Shown here: positions 1 to 11,226 of the stretch, piece by piece
Position numbering within the stretch: the stretch's first letter is position 1
How the letters are laid out: each line of letters starts with the position of its first letter
From: Calcarisporiella thermophila CBS 279.70
Lineage: Eukaryota > Calcarisporiellomycota
Reading direction: 5' to 3'
Length of the DNA: 64,000 nucleotides
Assembly (NCBI RefSeq): GCF_041956535.1
Contig: NW_027192212.1
Coordinates: 202,970-266,969, forward strand
Notes under the pieces: model-generated
Seen by the model: only the letters and a program-made list of their open reading frames with translations
What the model was told of the DNA's origin: nothing
Database searches by the model: none
Program-made: the position numbers and the translations under genes

Positions 1-991
1 CGAGTCACACTGGACCTATCACATGGCACATCAGATCAAAAGGACATACAATGATCGCGCAACACGTTCGCAAGACGTCTTAAAGTTATCATGGACGCCT
101 TCCCCTCTCCCCCCTTCCCCCAACCGGGCGGGCCCCCCCGTCCCCAAAAGCCCTCATCTTCGCGCTTCCCCCCGCCTCCTCTATCAGCCCCGACTCCGTG
201 ATTCAACCCAAGCCCGTGGTTATCTCTCCTCTCGCGCGTCACATTCGACCTGAACCGCCTCAAAAGCCAACTTTCATTCCCACCCAGCTCATATCTTGCA
301 ATTTTCCATGCTTTCGGCTGAGGCCCGTTCCCTTCCTTAGTCTCACTCAGCTCCCGCTCCGATCCGTAACCCAAACAAACAGCCAACAAACAAACAAACC
401 AACAAACGCCAACCCGGAAAAACTCCCCATCCTCCAAAATCAGCATTTGCATCTTAACCCCGCCTTACGTCACCCTGCTCTAGGCCCAACTTGGGCCTCA
501 GGATCTTTCCCCCATCCTCATGACATATTTTTCCATCTCTCACACGACAAGCCGCATCACGCGGCCCAATTGGGTCAAGGTTGGTCATCCGTTCCATCCA
601 GAAAAGATCCGCATGCGCCACCCGAGAGATCTCGAGGGGGGAATATCGGTGATTATTCATTCGCATTTTTTATAATCAATAATACACAGAGTGAAAAAGA
701 GAGTGAGAACGAGACGAAAAAGTACTCAAATAATCGTTACAAAAAAAAATCCCATATAACACAGCAAAAATGTGCATAGTAGTATAGAACACCCTCAATA
801 AAGAGCAACCCTTCCCCATCCCCTATGTCCCACCCCACTCCCCACACGCACACACACACACAAAATAAAACTCACAAGACACACAAAACTAGAAGTATAG
901 AAATTAAGTGGAGAAAGGAAAAAAAAAAAGGCAGAGAGCGAAAGTTACAACACTTCACAGCAGAAAATACAAAGGTGGGAGAGTGTCAAAC

Positions 992-1000
<9 letters not shown>

Positions 1001-1031
<31 letters not shown>

Positions 1032-1040
1032 GAGAGAGAG
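1001..1040. repeat. (AG)n microsatellite left of the gap
   Basis: This is an almost pure AG dinucleotide run with one TG interruption. It is followed by an A-rich tail that leads directly into the run of Ns. A near copy of the run and its tail resumes on the other side of the gap. Confidence 0.9.
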
Positions 1041-1074
1041 AACAAAGAAACAAAAAGAAGAACAAAGGTAAGGT

Positions 1075-1563
1075 NNNNNNNNNNNNNNNNNNNNNNNNNN
1101 NNNNNNNNNNNNNNNNNNNNNNNNNNNNNNNNNNNNNNNNNNNNNNNNNNNNNNNNNNNNNNNNNNNNNNNNNNNNNNNNNNNNNNNNNNNNNNNNNNNN
1201 NNNNNNNNNNNNNNNNNNNNNNNNNNNNNNNNNNNNNNNNNNNNNNNNNNNNNNNNNNNNNNNNNNNNNNNNNNNNNNNNNNNNNNNNNNNNNNNNNNNN
1301 NNNNNNNNNNNNNNNNNNNNNNNNNNNNNNNNNNNNNNNNNNNNNNNNNNNNNNNNNNNNNNNNNNNNNNNNNNNNNNNNNNNNNNNNNNNNNNNNNNNN
1401 NNNNNNNNNNNNNNNNNNNNNNNNNNNNNNNNNNNNNNNNNNNNNNNNNNNNNNNNNNNNNNNNNNNNNNNNNNNNNNNNNNNNNNNNNNNNNNNNNNNN
1501 NNNNNNNNNNNNNNNNNNNNNNNNNNNNNNNNNNNNNNNNNNNNNNNNNNNNNNNNNNNNNNN
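1075..1563. other. Scaffold gap (489 Ns)
   Basis: There are 489 consecutive undetermined bases. Both flanks are (AG)n repeats with nearly the same A-rich downstream sequence, so the gap sits in a microsatellite that probably broke assembly. The gap length may be nominal. Confidence 0.98.
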
Positions 1564-1588
1564 AGAGAGAGAGAGTGAGAGAGAGAGA
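1564..1588. repeat. (AG)n microsatellite right of the gap
   Basis: This AG run has the same TG interruption as the one at 1001-1040. The A-rich tail that follows differs from the left flank by only a few single-base indels and substitutions. Confidence 0.85.
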
Positions 1589-1852
1589 CAAAGAACAAAA
1601 AGAAGACAAAGTGGTAACATTGCATAGACATAGTATAGGAGCACAAGTCAACTCAAAAAGAATTATATATATATATAAAGGGGGAGGGGGGGAAACAAAT
1701 AGAATCCATATTTTTTCGGTATCCTTTTTTTTTCCTTTTTTTTCCTCTTTTCTGAATACACGTATATAGGTAGTAAAAAAAATGCTAGCATGAATAGGAG
1801 TATTATATAGGATGAGCGAGGAATGCACCATTCGTACACAATAAATAGGGTT

Positions 1853-4196
1853 TTAGAGGTAAGGATAGCCCTCCACCATCCCGTACTGCGCCATTTGCAT
1901 CGCCATCATCGTCGCAAGCGCGGGGTTGTAGCCGGCGGCGCCGTTGCCCACCAGCCCTCCCCCCACGCCACCCAGACCTGCGCCCAAGCCGCCCATGCCC
2001 GCCAGCCCGACGCCCGAGCCGGCGGCTGCTAGCGCGTGCAGGCGGTCGATCCGGATCCGATCGGGGCTATCCTGCTGGATCTTGCCCTGGATGCGCTTTC
2101 CGTAGGGCGTGTTTTTGATGGCGGGCAGCAGCGGCCGAATCAGCTCGCCAAGGCGCGCGCGCTGGCTCGGGCTCGCGCAGTCGAGCGCCGTCTGCACCAC
2201 ATAGTTGCCGTAGGAGTCCTTCAGCAGCCCCTCCAGCCTCGGCTTGCTCCCCCCGAGCTCGTCGATCAGCACCTTGCGGGTGCCGGCGGGGGCCAGGCGG
2301 ATGCACTTCTCCATGACGTTCGAGCTGAACTTCTGCATCGAGAGGCGGCACATGCTGCCGAAGAACTGGCGGATCAGGCGGTCGGTGAAGCGCGCGTCCC
2401 CCAGGTCGAGCACGTACTGCACCACGTAGTTGCCGTAGGGGTCGACCACCAGCTCGGGGGCATGGCGGATGACCTGCTGCGCCAGCTGGACCCGCTGGGC
2501 GTCGGTGGCCCGGTCGATGCAGCGCTGGAACACGCAGCACCCGTGGCGGTGGGTCGCCACCTCCACGCACTCCTGCGCCACCGCGTCGTAGATGAACTGG
2601 TTGTCCAGGGCGGACATGCGCAGGCACTTCTGGATGACGTGGTTGCCGTTGAGGTCCTTGATCAGCGGCACCACGTGGTTCCGCAGCCCGGCGATGAGGT
2701 ATTGGACCTGGAGCGGATGGGAGACGTGCTCGATCAGCCGCTGGACCGCGCGGGTGCCGTGCATGTTCAGGGAGATGGGCACCAGATCCGAGCTCACCGT
2801 CTGGATCAGAGCCGTGCGCTGCTCCTCAGTGCAGTACTCGATCAGCTTCTGGCACAGATAGTTTCCGAAGGGGTCTAGCAGAGGGAGGGAGTAGGGGGAG
2901 TGAGAATGGATGCGTGGAAAAAAAAATAAGCACAAGAGAAGCGATGGAGGCTTTACCCGTCATCAGCTCGACAAAGTGCTCCTTGACCTCCCCGAAGATC
3001 ATCTCCACGTGGTCGGCCACGCGCTCCTCGAGCTTCCGCTGGAGGAACCGGCAGCCGTGCTGGTCGCGGCACAGCGAGTAGATCTCGCTTTGGATGTCTT
3101 GCAGCTGGACGCCGACAAACCGCGCAGCCATCTCCGCGTCGCTTGGCTGCTTGCCGTGCTCTTTGTTGTGGTTGTTGCGCCGCCTCTCCTTCCTCTCCTT
3201 CTTGCTTAGCTCCTTTTCCTCGCGCTGCGAGAGGCTCGATGCCCTCGAAAGCGAGGGGGCCAGAGGCGACGCCGGCACCGCGGTGGGGGCCGAGGCGACG
3301 TTGGCAGTGAGGAGGGCGTTCATGGCCTGGAGCTTTCCGGCCATGGCGTAGTGTTGGTACAGGGCAACGGGGTTCATGGCTGCTAGGCGGGCCACCAATG
3401 TCTCATTGAGCAGCTGTTCCCTCTGCTGAAGTGGTGGATGCTGCGGTTGCGTTGGTTGATTTTGCGATGGATGGGGTTGAGGATGTTGCGGTTGTTGATG
3501 TGTCAATGCAAACGATGCCAAGTCCGAGGGTGAGAATCCACCTAAACCCGCCAGCGGGTCCACTGGCGGCCACTCCGGGGTCCGGGGTGTCGAGGCGGTG
3601 GCTGCGGTGGCGGCCACCAGGTCTGGGCAGCTGTCTCTTCTGCACCCGCCGTCAGGGCCCGCCGAATTCAGGTACATCGAGAACTGATGGTCATGGTGGT
3701 CGTCCTCTTCGAGGAAGGCGAGCTGCTTCTCGATTTCCCCCTCCTCAAGGTGGAGCCGGTCGAACTCCTGGTCCAGGTGGTTGGAGTTGCGGCGCGAGGA
3801 GGGGAGCGATCTAGAGGGGAACCGAGCGGAGCTGAAGGGGCCATCCATCTGCAGGGTCTCGGGGGTCATGTTTGGAGGCAGCTGCAGAGGATGGGAAGCA
3901 TGGCAGCGCGTTAATCGTTCAGCCATTGTGAGAATTCGCGTCTCATCTTTTGCACTTACCATCAGGGAGACGTGCCTCGAGTCCTTCCTGCGTTCCCCCA
4001 GCCCGGCGCCTCCTCCGCCCAGGCTCTCTGGGCTAGAGGGCGCAGTGCTCAGGGGGGATGCGAAGTGCCCCTGGTGCTTCTGCTGCTGGTCAAAATAAGA
4101 GGAATAAAATGGGGAATACATTGCGTGCGGTTGCGGTTGCTGTTGCTGCTGCGACTGCGGCTGCTGGTGGGCGAGAGCCAATGCTTCAGGAATCAT
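1853..4196 (-). CDS. Pumilio/PUF RNA-binding protein
   Basis: Cytoplasmic sequence-specific mRNA-binding protein of the PUF family, which usually represses or localises target mRNAs through their 3' UTRs. Exons 4196-3960, 3881-2957 and 2874-1853 give 727 residues. The 78-bp intron at 3882-3959 is in frame and open, so it could instead be retained and give 753 residues. The N-terminal half is low complexity (Gln/Pro/Ser runs). Eight Puf repeats occupy about residues 335-655 and end in a degenerate capping repeat with PYGKR. A Gly/Ala/Met-rich tail follows. The recognition residues of the repeats are all readable and typical. The ATG at 4196 follows a probable 5' UTR intron (4201-4272), and the spliced upstream leader has a stop in this frame, which fixes the start. 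Family assignment is certain; targets are not known. Confidence 0.93.
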
Positions 4197-5290
4197 TATT
4201 CTGATGGGGAGGGGCGATGGGGGGGGGGGGGCAGCAAGAATGCAATTAGAATCCTGGCCACAAAGCTAACCTTATAATGGCGTCTCAAGTACCTGTACAA
4301 GGGGGGAGGAGAGGGGGGGGGGAATCAGCCCGGTGTTCCGTAGACGCGGAGGGATATAAATAGGAGTATCGGAGAAGGCTTGAAGGTATCCAATGGGAAG
4401 GCTGGGCGGCGGGGATGATGAGATTACAGAAGCCTGTGGAGGCGGCGATGGCAGTGGCAAGACCAGGGCGGAGAGCAGCAGAGAGAAGAAACGGGGGGAA
4501 AAGGCTGGGCAGAGAAGAGGGGGAAAGGGGGGAGAAGAGCAAATAGAGAGAGCCAGAACCTAGGGAAATCGCGGACTCAGGAAGAAGAAGCAAATTAAGA
4601 CCACACAAGACGAGGCCAACCAAACAGCACAGGGCAGGGGGGGGAGCAAGCATTAGGCCCCGCCCTTCATAAAACTCAAATCCAGCAGCTCAGAGCCTGG
4701 CGGAAACCTAATCTCGCTCGCGTCTCGATTGATTTCCCCTCACCCCTAAGGCAAGTATGGGCGCACTGCTGATCTTCGAAGCTGTACTCCCTTGCCTCAA
4801 AACTGCAGCCTGAGAATCTCGTGAATTGCGCTTTTAAATCAACCGCATAGTTACACCCCGGCCATTCTCGCCCGCATTCTGAGAAGAAATCGCAGAAGCA
4901 CCTCCATGCATCTCGTGCCGCAACCCAGCCAAGCTGCACTCTTTGCTTTCCTTCGAAATCCGCCCTCGCGGGCGCAATTAGAAGCCCAGGCAGCTGGCTC
5001 TGCTGGGCAGCCCCCCCCTCTCCTCGCCTTTTCCCTTGGGCCGGCCGAATGAACCACCGATTCCAATCTCAGTGTGGGCTGCAAAGTAAATTGCATTCGT
5101 AAAATTAACGTGTTCCCCTCTTCTCCACCCCTTATCTCCGCTCTGCCAAATGGGATTCTAGATTGCTCATTTTTGCTTTTTTTTTTCCTGGTCATCCGCA
5201 AAGCAGAAGGAATTGAAAGAGAAATAGGTTATTCTCTTGTAAATAATATCTACAGGATACAGGCAAAGAGAGAGTGAGAAGAAGAGAGAG

Positions 5291-5339
<49 letters not shown>

Positions 5340-5642
5340 AAGAAATAGGAATCGAGTGGCGAGGGGCAGAGCAAAGGAGTGAAGCAGGGTGGGTGGAAGG
5401 AGTGAGCATTAAGAAAAGGGGGGAGGGGGGGAAGGCGAGGGAGACAGAAAGAAAGAAAAATAAAATAAACAAACAATAATAAAAACAAAAATTGAAAAAA
5501 AAACACCCCAAGATAATAGAACAGTAGTTTAGCCAACGACGGGCATTAGAAAAAATAATATACACAAAAGTCAACTACTCCTTGGAATTGAGCTGCGGAT
5601 AAAAATAGAACCACCCTCCTCTCCCCCCCCTCCTCTCTCATA
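4197..5642. other. Intergenic: Pumilio leader and promoter, RS-protein 3' UTR
   Basis: This holds the 5' leader of the Pumilio gene, including a likely UTR intron at 4201-4272 (GTTAG donor, CATCAG acceptor on the minus strand) with a run of about ten Gs. It then holds promoter sequence and the 3' UTR of the next minus-strand gene. Open frames here are Pro/Ser/Leu or Phe/Leu low complexity and are not convincing. Confidence 0.6.
5285..5336. repeat. (AAAG)n microsatellite
   Basis: About twelve tandem AAAG units, preceded by a short AG run. It lies between the Pumilio gene and the 3' end of the RS-rich gene. It is purine-only on the plus strand. Confidence 0.92.
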
Positions 5643-8600
5643 TTACACCAGCTGCATTTCTTGCCGCGGCAGACGGTGCTTTCCGACAAACTCTCGCAAG
5701 ACGGCCTTCACCAGGGCAACCGCATCCACCGGCGGCGAGGGGAGCGTCACGGGCCAGGTGAGATTCGTCCTCGCAAGCACATCCTCGGGCGGCGTCCCCG
5801 CCCCCAGGAGCGGAGTCGTCTTCCTACCCACCTCGGCGCGCGTCTGCGGGAAATCCCGGGCAAACACGTCCTCGCCGCACAGCACCTCGCCCTCGTTCCA
5901 CGCCTTCAGCGCATGGTCGAAGTAGTGCAGCGGGTGCGGGAGCTCGCGGATGATCTTGATCACGTCCCGCACGGCCTCGCGCGGCAGGGAGAGCGAGGTC
6001 GTCGTCTCCTCCGACAGCCCGCGAAAATGGTGGCGCACCCGGTACTCCCGTCGCTTCTGGCCTTCGATGAAGCGCCGGTACACGTGGAAGAGCACCACGG
6101 CCTCGAAACGGCAGATGATGCCCGTCATCCCCGGCTCGGAGCTGAGCTCCTGCCACCGCTCGCGCGTGGAGGCAAGCATGACCCGCAGCTTATCCCAGTG
6201 GTCGAACGTGGCCTGGGGCTCGGCCCGGTCCTGATAGAGGCAGGAGAGCGTCTGGGCAATCAGCGCCTCGGTCTGCTGCACCACGCGAAGCAGCTTGTTC
6301 GACTCACCCGACGCTCGATGCGAGTAGTTCTCGCCAATCGTGTTGTAATAGAGCTTCAGCCGCCGGCAGCTCGCCAGCTGGGCCGGATCGCTGGCGGGAG
6401 GCTTGGCGACGAGCACGCTCCCACCACCGCCCCCTCCTCCTCCCCGAGCACTGCCGTCGACGATGTCCGCCCCCGACGCGGAGACCGAGGGCGGCGTGAA
6501 CGTCTCCTCCTTCAGGGCCGAGCCGTTGGAGCGCAGACGGCGGTATTCCTCGGGGGTCAGCCGCTTCTTGGGGGTGGATGGGTCGCGGGGCGAGAACTCG
6601 GCGTGGGCATCTCCCGAGGTGGCGCTATCGGAGGGATCCTTCCTCAAATAAGGGGGCGTCTCCTCATCCTCCTTTTCCCTCGCTCTACTGCTCTCGCCGC
6701 CTCGTCCCGCGCCATGGTCGTCTCGCCGGCGATCGCCGTCGCGTCTTCCCCTCTCCCGCCCGGGTGATTCCAGCGGCGCATATCGCTCCTCCTTCTTGCG
6801 ATCCCGCTCTCGCCCATCCTCCCGGTCGGGTCGCTCGCGATGCTCGAGAGACCGCGGTGGCGAGCGCGAGTGGGATCGGCGCTTCTCCACCGATTCGGAG
6901 CGCAGGCCTTTGCCGGTAGAATAGGCACGCCTGCGTTGCTCTCGCTCCTTGTCCCTCTCCCTATCCCGCTCCTTCAGTTTGTCGCGGTCTCTCTCCCGAT
7001 CCCGATCGCGCTCGCGCTCCCTCTCCCTCTTGAGGAGGGGCGAGCGGGATCTACTGCGCGGGTGTTCTCGATCGGGGGACCGTGACCGGCTTCGGAACTC
7101 CTTTCGGTCTCGTTCTCGACCGCTGCGGTATGGCATGGGGCTCCGTCGGCTGGAGCCCACGCGGCGCTCTTCATCATGGGAGCGGTCCGATTTGACCTCA
7201 CGTCCGCCTCCGTCTTCAAGGATGCTTCCCTCTTCATCGCCCTCTTGGAAGGCAGACAGGGGTTTGCCGGGCCTAGCATCACGTAACCGTTCCCGGGCGG
7301 CCGTGGACATCTCTGCCCTGCGCTCCAGATCGAGCTTAGCCTCCTTTTTCCCGTTGCCACCGCGCAGGGGAGCCGTTAGCCCGCCCTCGGTCGTTTTCCT
7401 ACCACCGCTGTTCTTCTCGGGGGTCTCGCCCTCGCGTTTCACCTGCACGGCATCCCCTTCCATCGCGGCCATGCTCAAACCCCTCTCTCTCCCCTGTCTC
7501 TTCACCCCCGAGGCCTTTGAGCTCTTCGCGAGACGCATCGCCAGCGGGATGTCCTCCACTTCGTCCACGGTCTGCGCCGCTTTTCGCATTTTCTTAGTCG
7601 GGCTCGTCGTCACTCTAGCGGGCCCCAGTCGCGGTGACGCGACCGAGCCCTCCGTCTTAGCACCGGCTCCGATGCTGGTGTTGCTTCCAGTTCGAGCCCG
7701 TTTGGTTGGCTTCGCGTCTTCTTCCATCATAGCGCCGTCCTCATTGTCGGTGGAGGCTCGCTTCTTCCGGAAGGCCGTCTCGGGGGGAGACCGGTCAACC
7801 CTGAGCTTAGAGGGGGAAGGAACTCTGGCAGATCTGTTTGTCGGAGGTTGGGAGGCTAGGAGGCTGGACGCAAACTTCTCGCTGCGTCGGATCTTCTCCC
7901 AGATGCTGTCCGGCACCTTGACCTTCACTTTTAGGCAAGGCTGCCTGTCTTGCTTGGATCTGCCCACACAACACAACACAAGCCATGGTTAGTTTAACGA
8001 GATCGTGGAAGCTGAGAGCAACGTTGGCAAAAAGGGGAGAAAGCTAGCCTACATTTTCAATGGCGACGCGTTTTTCGGCTTGGTGCCAACACCGTTCGCT
8101 TCCCTCGCGGCATCCCGCTGTTTTGATTTGGCCGCTGCCTCGTGCGGCGTCTGTTTCGCAAGACTGGGGTGGCCGATGGGAATAATAGGCAGACCAGGGC
8201 TCACCACAGTGGGTAAAGTTTTAATGGTGGTTATAATCTAGAAGGAGGGGAGGGGGTGCGAAAGAATGGGGGCAATGACAATGAGGCCAGTGCGCCTTTA
8301 CACCATACTGTAAACAGAATCCACACACCTGCATGAGGTCATTAGCCATCTCCTGTTCCTTGCGATTATCGGCCTCCTACACCAATGCACGAATAAAAAG
8401 AAATACCCATGATCTACATTAGCTGATGCAAGCATCGGGCGGCATCCAAATGGGGCGATGTTACCTTTCGGGGCGGTTGTGAGGGCTTTTTCGGAGCGGA
8501 TTGGGTGGGGTTTCTTGCCGTTGTGGACCATGATTTGTCCTTCACCCTATAGCATCACCATGCCCGAGATCAATCACCATTATTAAACCATCAAAAACAA

Positions 8601-8849
8601 TGGGTGCACTCACTTCTCCCACGGTGCTGGAAGCATGCGCATGATGGACTCCTGCTCTTCCTGGTATACACCTCCACCAAAATTCGACGGTTGCTTCTTG
8701 GGCGCTTGGACGATGGGAGGGGGCAGATGGGTCGCAGACCGCCAGTCACCCCAGGGCTCCCAGTAATTGTGTTCGAGCAGGTCCGGGCCGAGCTCGTGGA
8801 CAAGCGTGCGGATGCGCTCAAGGGGGGGACGCTTGGAAACTTCTCCCAT
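5643..8849 (-). CDS. Unrecognised RS/RE-rich protein with conserved-looking ends
   Basis: Exons 8849-8614, 8546-8465, 8376-8329, 8237-8053 and 7959-5643 join in phase to give 955 residues. I do not recognise the family. The N-terminal about 180 residues contain a Trp-rich segment and the motif KVKVKVPDSIWEKI, and look folded. Residues about 250-700 are basic and disordered, with long Arg-Asp/Arg-Glu/Arg-Ser dipeptide runs like those of splicing or transcription-coupled factors. The last about 240 residues form a helical domain rich in Arg/Leu/Trp, beginning near RRLKLYYNTIGENYSHRASG. A nuclear role in RNA processing or transcription elongation is inference from the RS-like region only. Start: first ATG of the first exon, with no better upstream ATG. 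It shares a 761-bp divergent intergenic region with TSC13. Confidence 0.75.
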
Positions 8850-9610
8850 TTTGATTAAGCAAGGGAACCGGGCTGGTAGAGTATGAAAGGATGCTGGAGG
8901 AAAGGCGGATTCACCGTGTTCGCTGGTTTTCCCTTCCCTCTACTCGGCGTTCGTTGGTTTTTCTCCAGCCAATGTCGCTATTTTTTTCTTCACCCAAAAG
9001 AAAAACACCTTTAATTACGAAATCAATTCCCAATCGTCAGCTGGGGGCGATCGAGAGCAGAAACAGGCGTGTGGATGGCGAAGGAGGAGGGCGTGAAGAA
9101 AGAGACCGCTTGTAGGTCGAAGGGTGAAGAGGGGAGAAAAATGAGAAGAGATGACAATTGGATGGAGAAGGAGAAATAGACGAAATACTTAGGCGGGCTC
9201 CAGAGTGGGGAGGGGGGGTGAAGGGACTGATTTCTTTAAGAGCGGATCTGCGATTCCGTCAGGTTGCATTCTCCTCATCCTTGAACCTAAACTCGGGCCT
9301 TAACCTCAGCGGCCTCTTCGCGCGCCTCTGTCGGCCCTCCTCCCCCGCCGGCCTCTCTGGCCCCTAAGCCGCCGGCCCGCGCCATCACTTCTAAACGCCA
9401 TCCGCCCTGGCGTATCGCGGCGACTTGGCTCATTTTCACATCTGCAAGCGCCTCAGCGTGTCCTCTCTTCTCCTCACTCGGCCGGTACCTTATCGGGGAT
9501 AAAAACCCAGCCACCCTTCCTCCACTGACCAGGAAATCCATAAATCGATTTCCTGCTTCGAAGAATAGCACAGCAGCACGCGTTCTTTTTTCAACAAGCA
9601 TTCTCGCACC
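8850..9610. promoter_or_regulatory. Divergent promoter region, RS protein / TSC13
   Basis: The only sequence between two head-to-head starts (8849 minus, 9611 plus). A GGATAAAAAC element near 9498 could serve as a weak TATA box about 110 bases before the TSC13 ATG. There is no other clear motif and no coding frame I would support. Confidence 0.4.
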
Positions 9611-10829
9611 ATGAAAATCACCGTCACCTCTCGCAATAAATCAAAAAACTTCCCGCTTCAGCTCGAATTCCCAGCCGATGCAACCGTCGATGACCTTGTC
9701 AAGGCCATTCACTCGAAATTTCCACGCTACACGCCTCACAGGCAGCGTTTAACCAAGGACGGCGCTCCGCTTGAGCAGGGAAAGACGCTTGCGGCTTGTG
9801 GGATCAAGGACGGGGATTCCGTTGCATTGAAAGATCTAGGTATGCCTATTCGGGCCTCCGATTGGCGCTGATTAAGCGTGTATCCTCACATTTCTCTCCT
9901 TTCGCCCAATTGTTTACAGGCCCGCAGATCGGGTGGAAGACGGTGTTTCTCGTTGAGTACTTTGGCCCTATTCTGGTACATCCCATCTTCTACTACTATG
10001 GAGAGCAAATCTACGGAAAGAAATTTGAGCACAGCCAGATGCAAACGTAGGTGTACACTACTCCACATTACTGAATTCCCTTCATTGACTCTTTTTATCT
10101 ATATAGAGTCGCATTTTACCTGGTCCTCCTCCACTTCATCAAACGTGAGCTTGAAACCCTCTTTGTTCACCGCTTCTCCCACGCAACTATGCCCTTCATC
10201 AATATTTTCAAGAATTCCGCACACTATCACATCCTTTCGGGCGTGAATCTTGCCTACTGGGTCTATGGTCCTTGGGCCGCAATGGGCACTGGCCTTGGTA
10301 GCCGCTCTGAGGCATATATCTTGGCCTGCGTGGGCATTTGGGCTGTAAGTGCACTTTTTGTACTCCCCCCTTCTGTATGAATTAACTCAATGGTCTACAC
10401 TCTCTTTTTCATTCTCTTTCTCTCTCTCTCTCTCTCCGGTCTCTTTCTCTGCGATTAGTGGGGTGAGATTTCCAACTTTGTCACGCATATGACTTTGCGG
10501 AATCTGCGCCCTCCCGGCACTCGTGTGCGAAAGGTGCCCTATGGCTATGGCTTTGATCTGGTTTCTTGCCCTAACTATTTCTTCGAGACCGTCGCATGGG
10601 TTGCCTATTCTTTCCTTACCCAATCATGGGCCGGTAAGTCTTGGTGAAACGACCCATTTCGTGGAAAACCGACACAATTCCTCAAACTTCCTTCTTTGTA
10701 GCTTGGCTTTTCACCATTGTGGCCGTGGGCCAGATGTACATCTGGGCCGAGAAGAAGCACCGTAACTACCGCAAGGAGTTCAAAGACTATCCCCTGCGTC
10801 GCCGAGCCATGTTCCCCTACTTGGCCTGA
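9611..10829 (+). CDS. TSC13: Very-long-chain enoyl-CoA reductase
   Basis: Catalyses the last step of the microsomal fatty-acid elongation cycle, reducing trans-2-enoyl-CoA with NADPH in the ER membrane to supply very-long-chain acyl groups for sphingolipids. Exons 9611-9839, 9920-10046, 10107-10344, 10459-10633 and 10702-10829 give 298 residues, close to the yeast protein. Residues 1-76 form the ubiquitin-like N-terminal domain normal for this family. The membrane part follows, with the HFIKRELETLFVHRF motif (Lys-Arg of the active site) and the C-terminal steroid 5-alpha-reductase motif GYGFDLVSCPNYFFE. The end YIWAEKKHRNYRKEF is also typical. All introns are 60-114 bp with canonical ends. 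It runs convergently towards BOR1. Assignment is firm. Confidence 0.97.
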
Positions 10830-11226
10830 GCATCGATTCATAGCGGAACCCCTCTTTCCTCCGTTTTTTTTCTACCTTCACCCTTCAGAAAATAACCCTT
10901 GTCTATTATCATTTGCTTCCAATGGAGTACATAGTACTATCCGTGTTAATGAGGCTAATAAAATCAAAACATTTTATTCAATACCCAACTCTATTGTACA
11001 TGTCTATGTCATTGGGGGTATTAGTGAGAGGTGACGTCTATGGCAGATTTCAACGTGAATCTATTTCAAGGCAAATTAATAATTAAATAGACAGGTACAA
11101 AGTAGGTGGCAAGAATGCAGTGGAAGCTTATTTGGGTTTGCCACCTGCCCCCTCACACCAGCGTGGTTCACATTTCTATTTACAAAATGCGATTGAATTC
11201 CCCTTGGCCTTGCCCTGTTTCTTAGC

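Larger units (their letters stand above)
1..1852. other. Region without a recognisable gene, left edge
   Basis: I find no supported gene here. The first 800 bases are C-rich and then A-rich, and their open frames are low-complexity with no family resemblance. The right part is downstream of the Pumilio gene, so it should include that gene's 3' UTR. It also contains an AG microsatellite and the scaffold gap. A gene lying left of the window could have its UTR here. Confidence 0.6.

Noticed and set aside
908-1831. Several open frames running through the Ns
   Set aside because: They exist only because undetermined bases contain no stop codons.
2036-2878. 280-residue open frame on the plus strand
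   Set aside because: It lies wholly antisense to the Pumilio repeats and is open only because of the high third-position GC of that exon. It has no family features.
5192-5574. Two overlapping Phe/Leu/Ser-rich frames on the minus strand
   Set aside because: They are translations of the AAAG microsatellite and neighbouring A-runs.
6949-7992. 347-residue Ser/Arg/Leu-rich frame on the plus strand
   Set aside because: Antisense image of the Arg-Asp/Glu-rich tract of the minus-strand gene; its composition is explained by that repeat.
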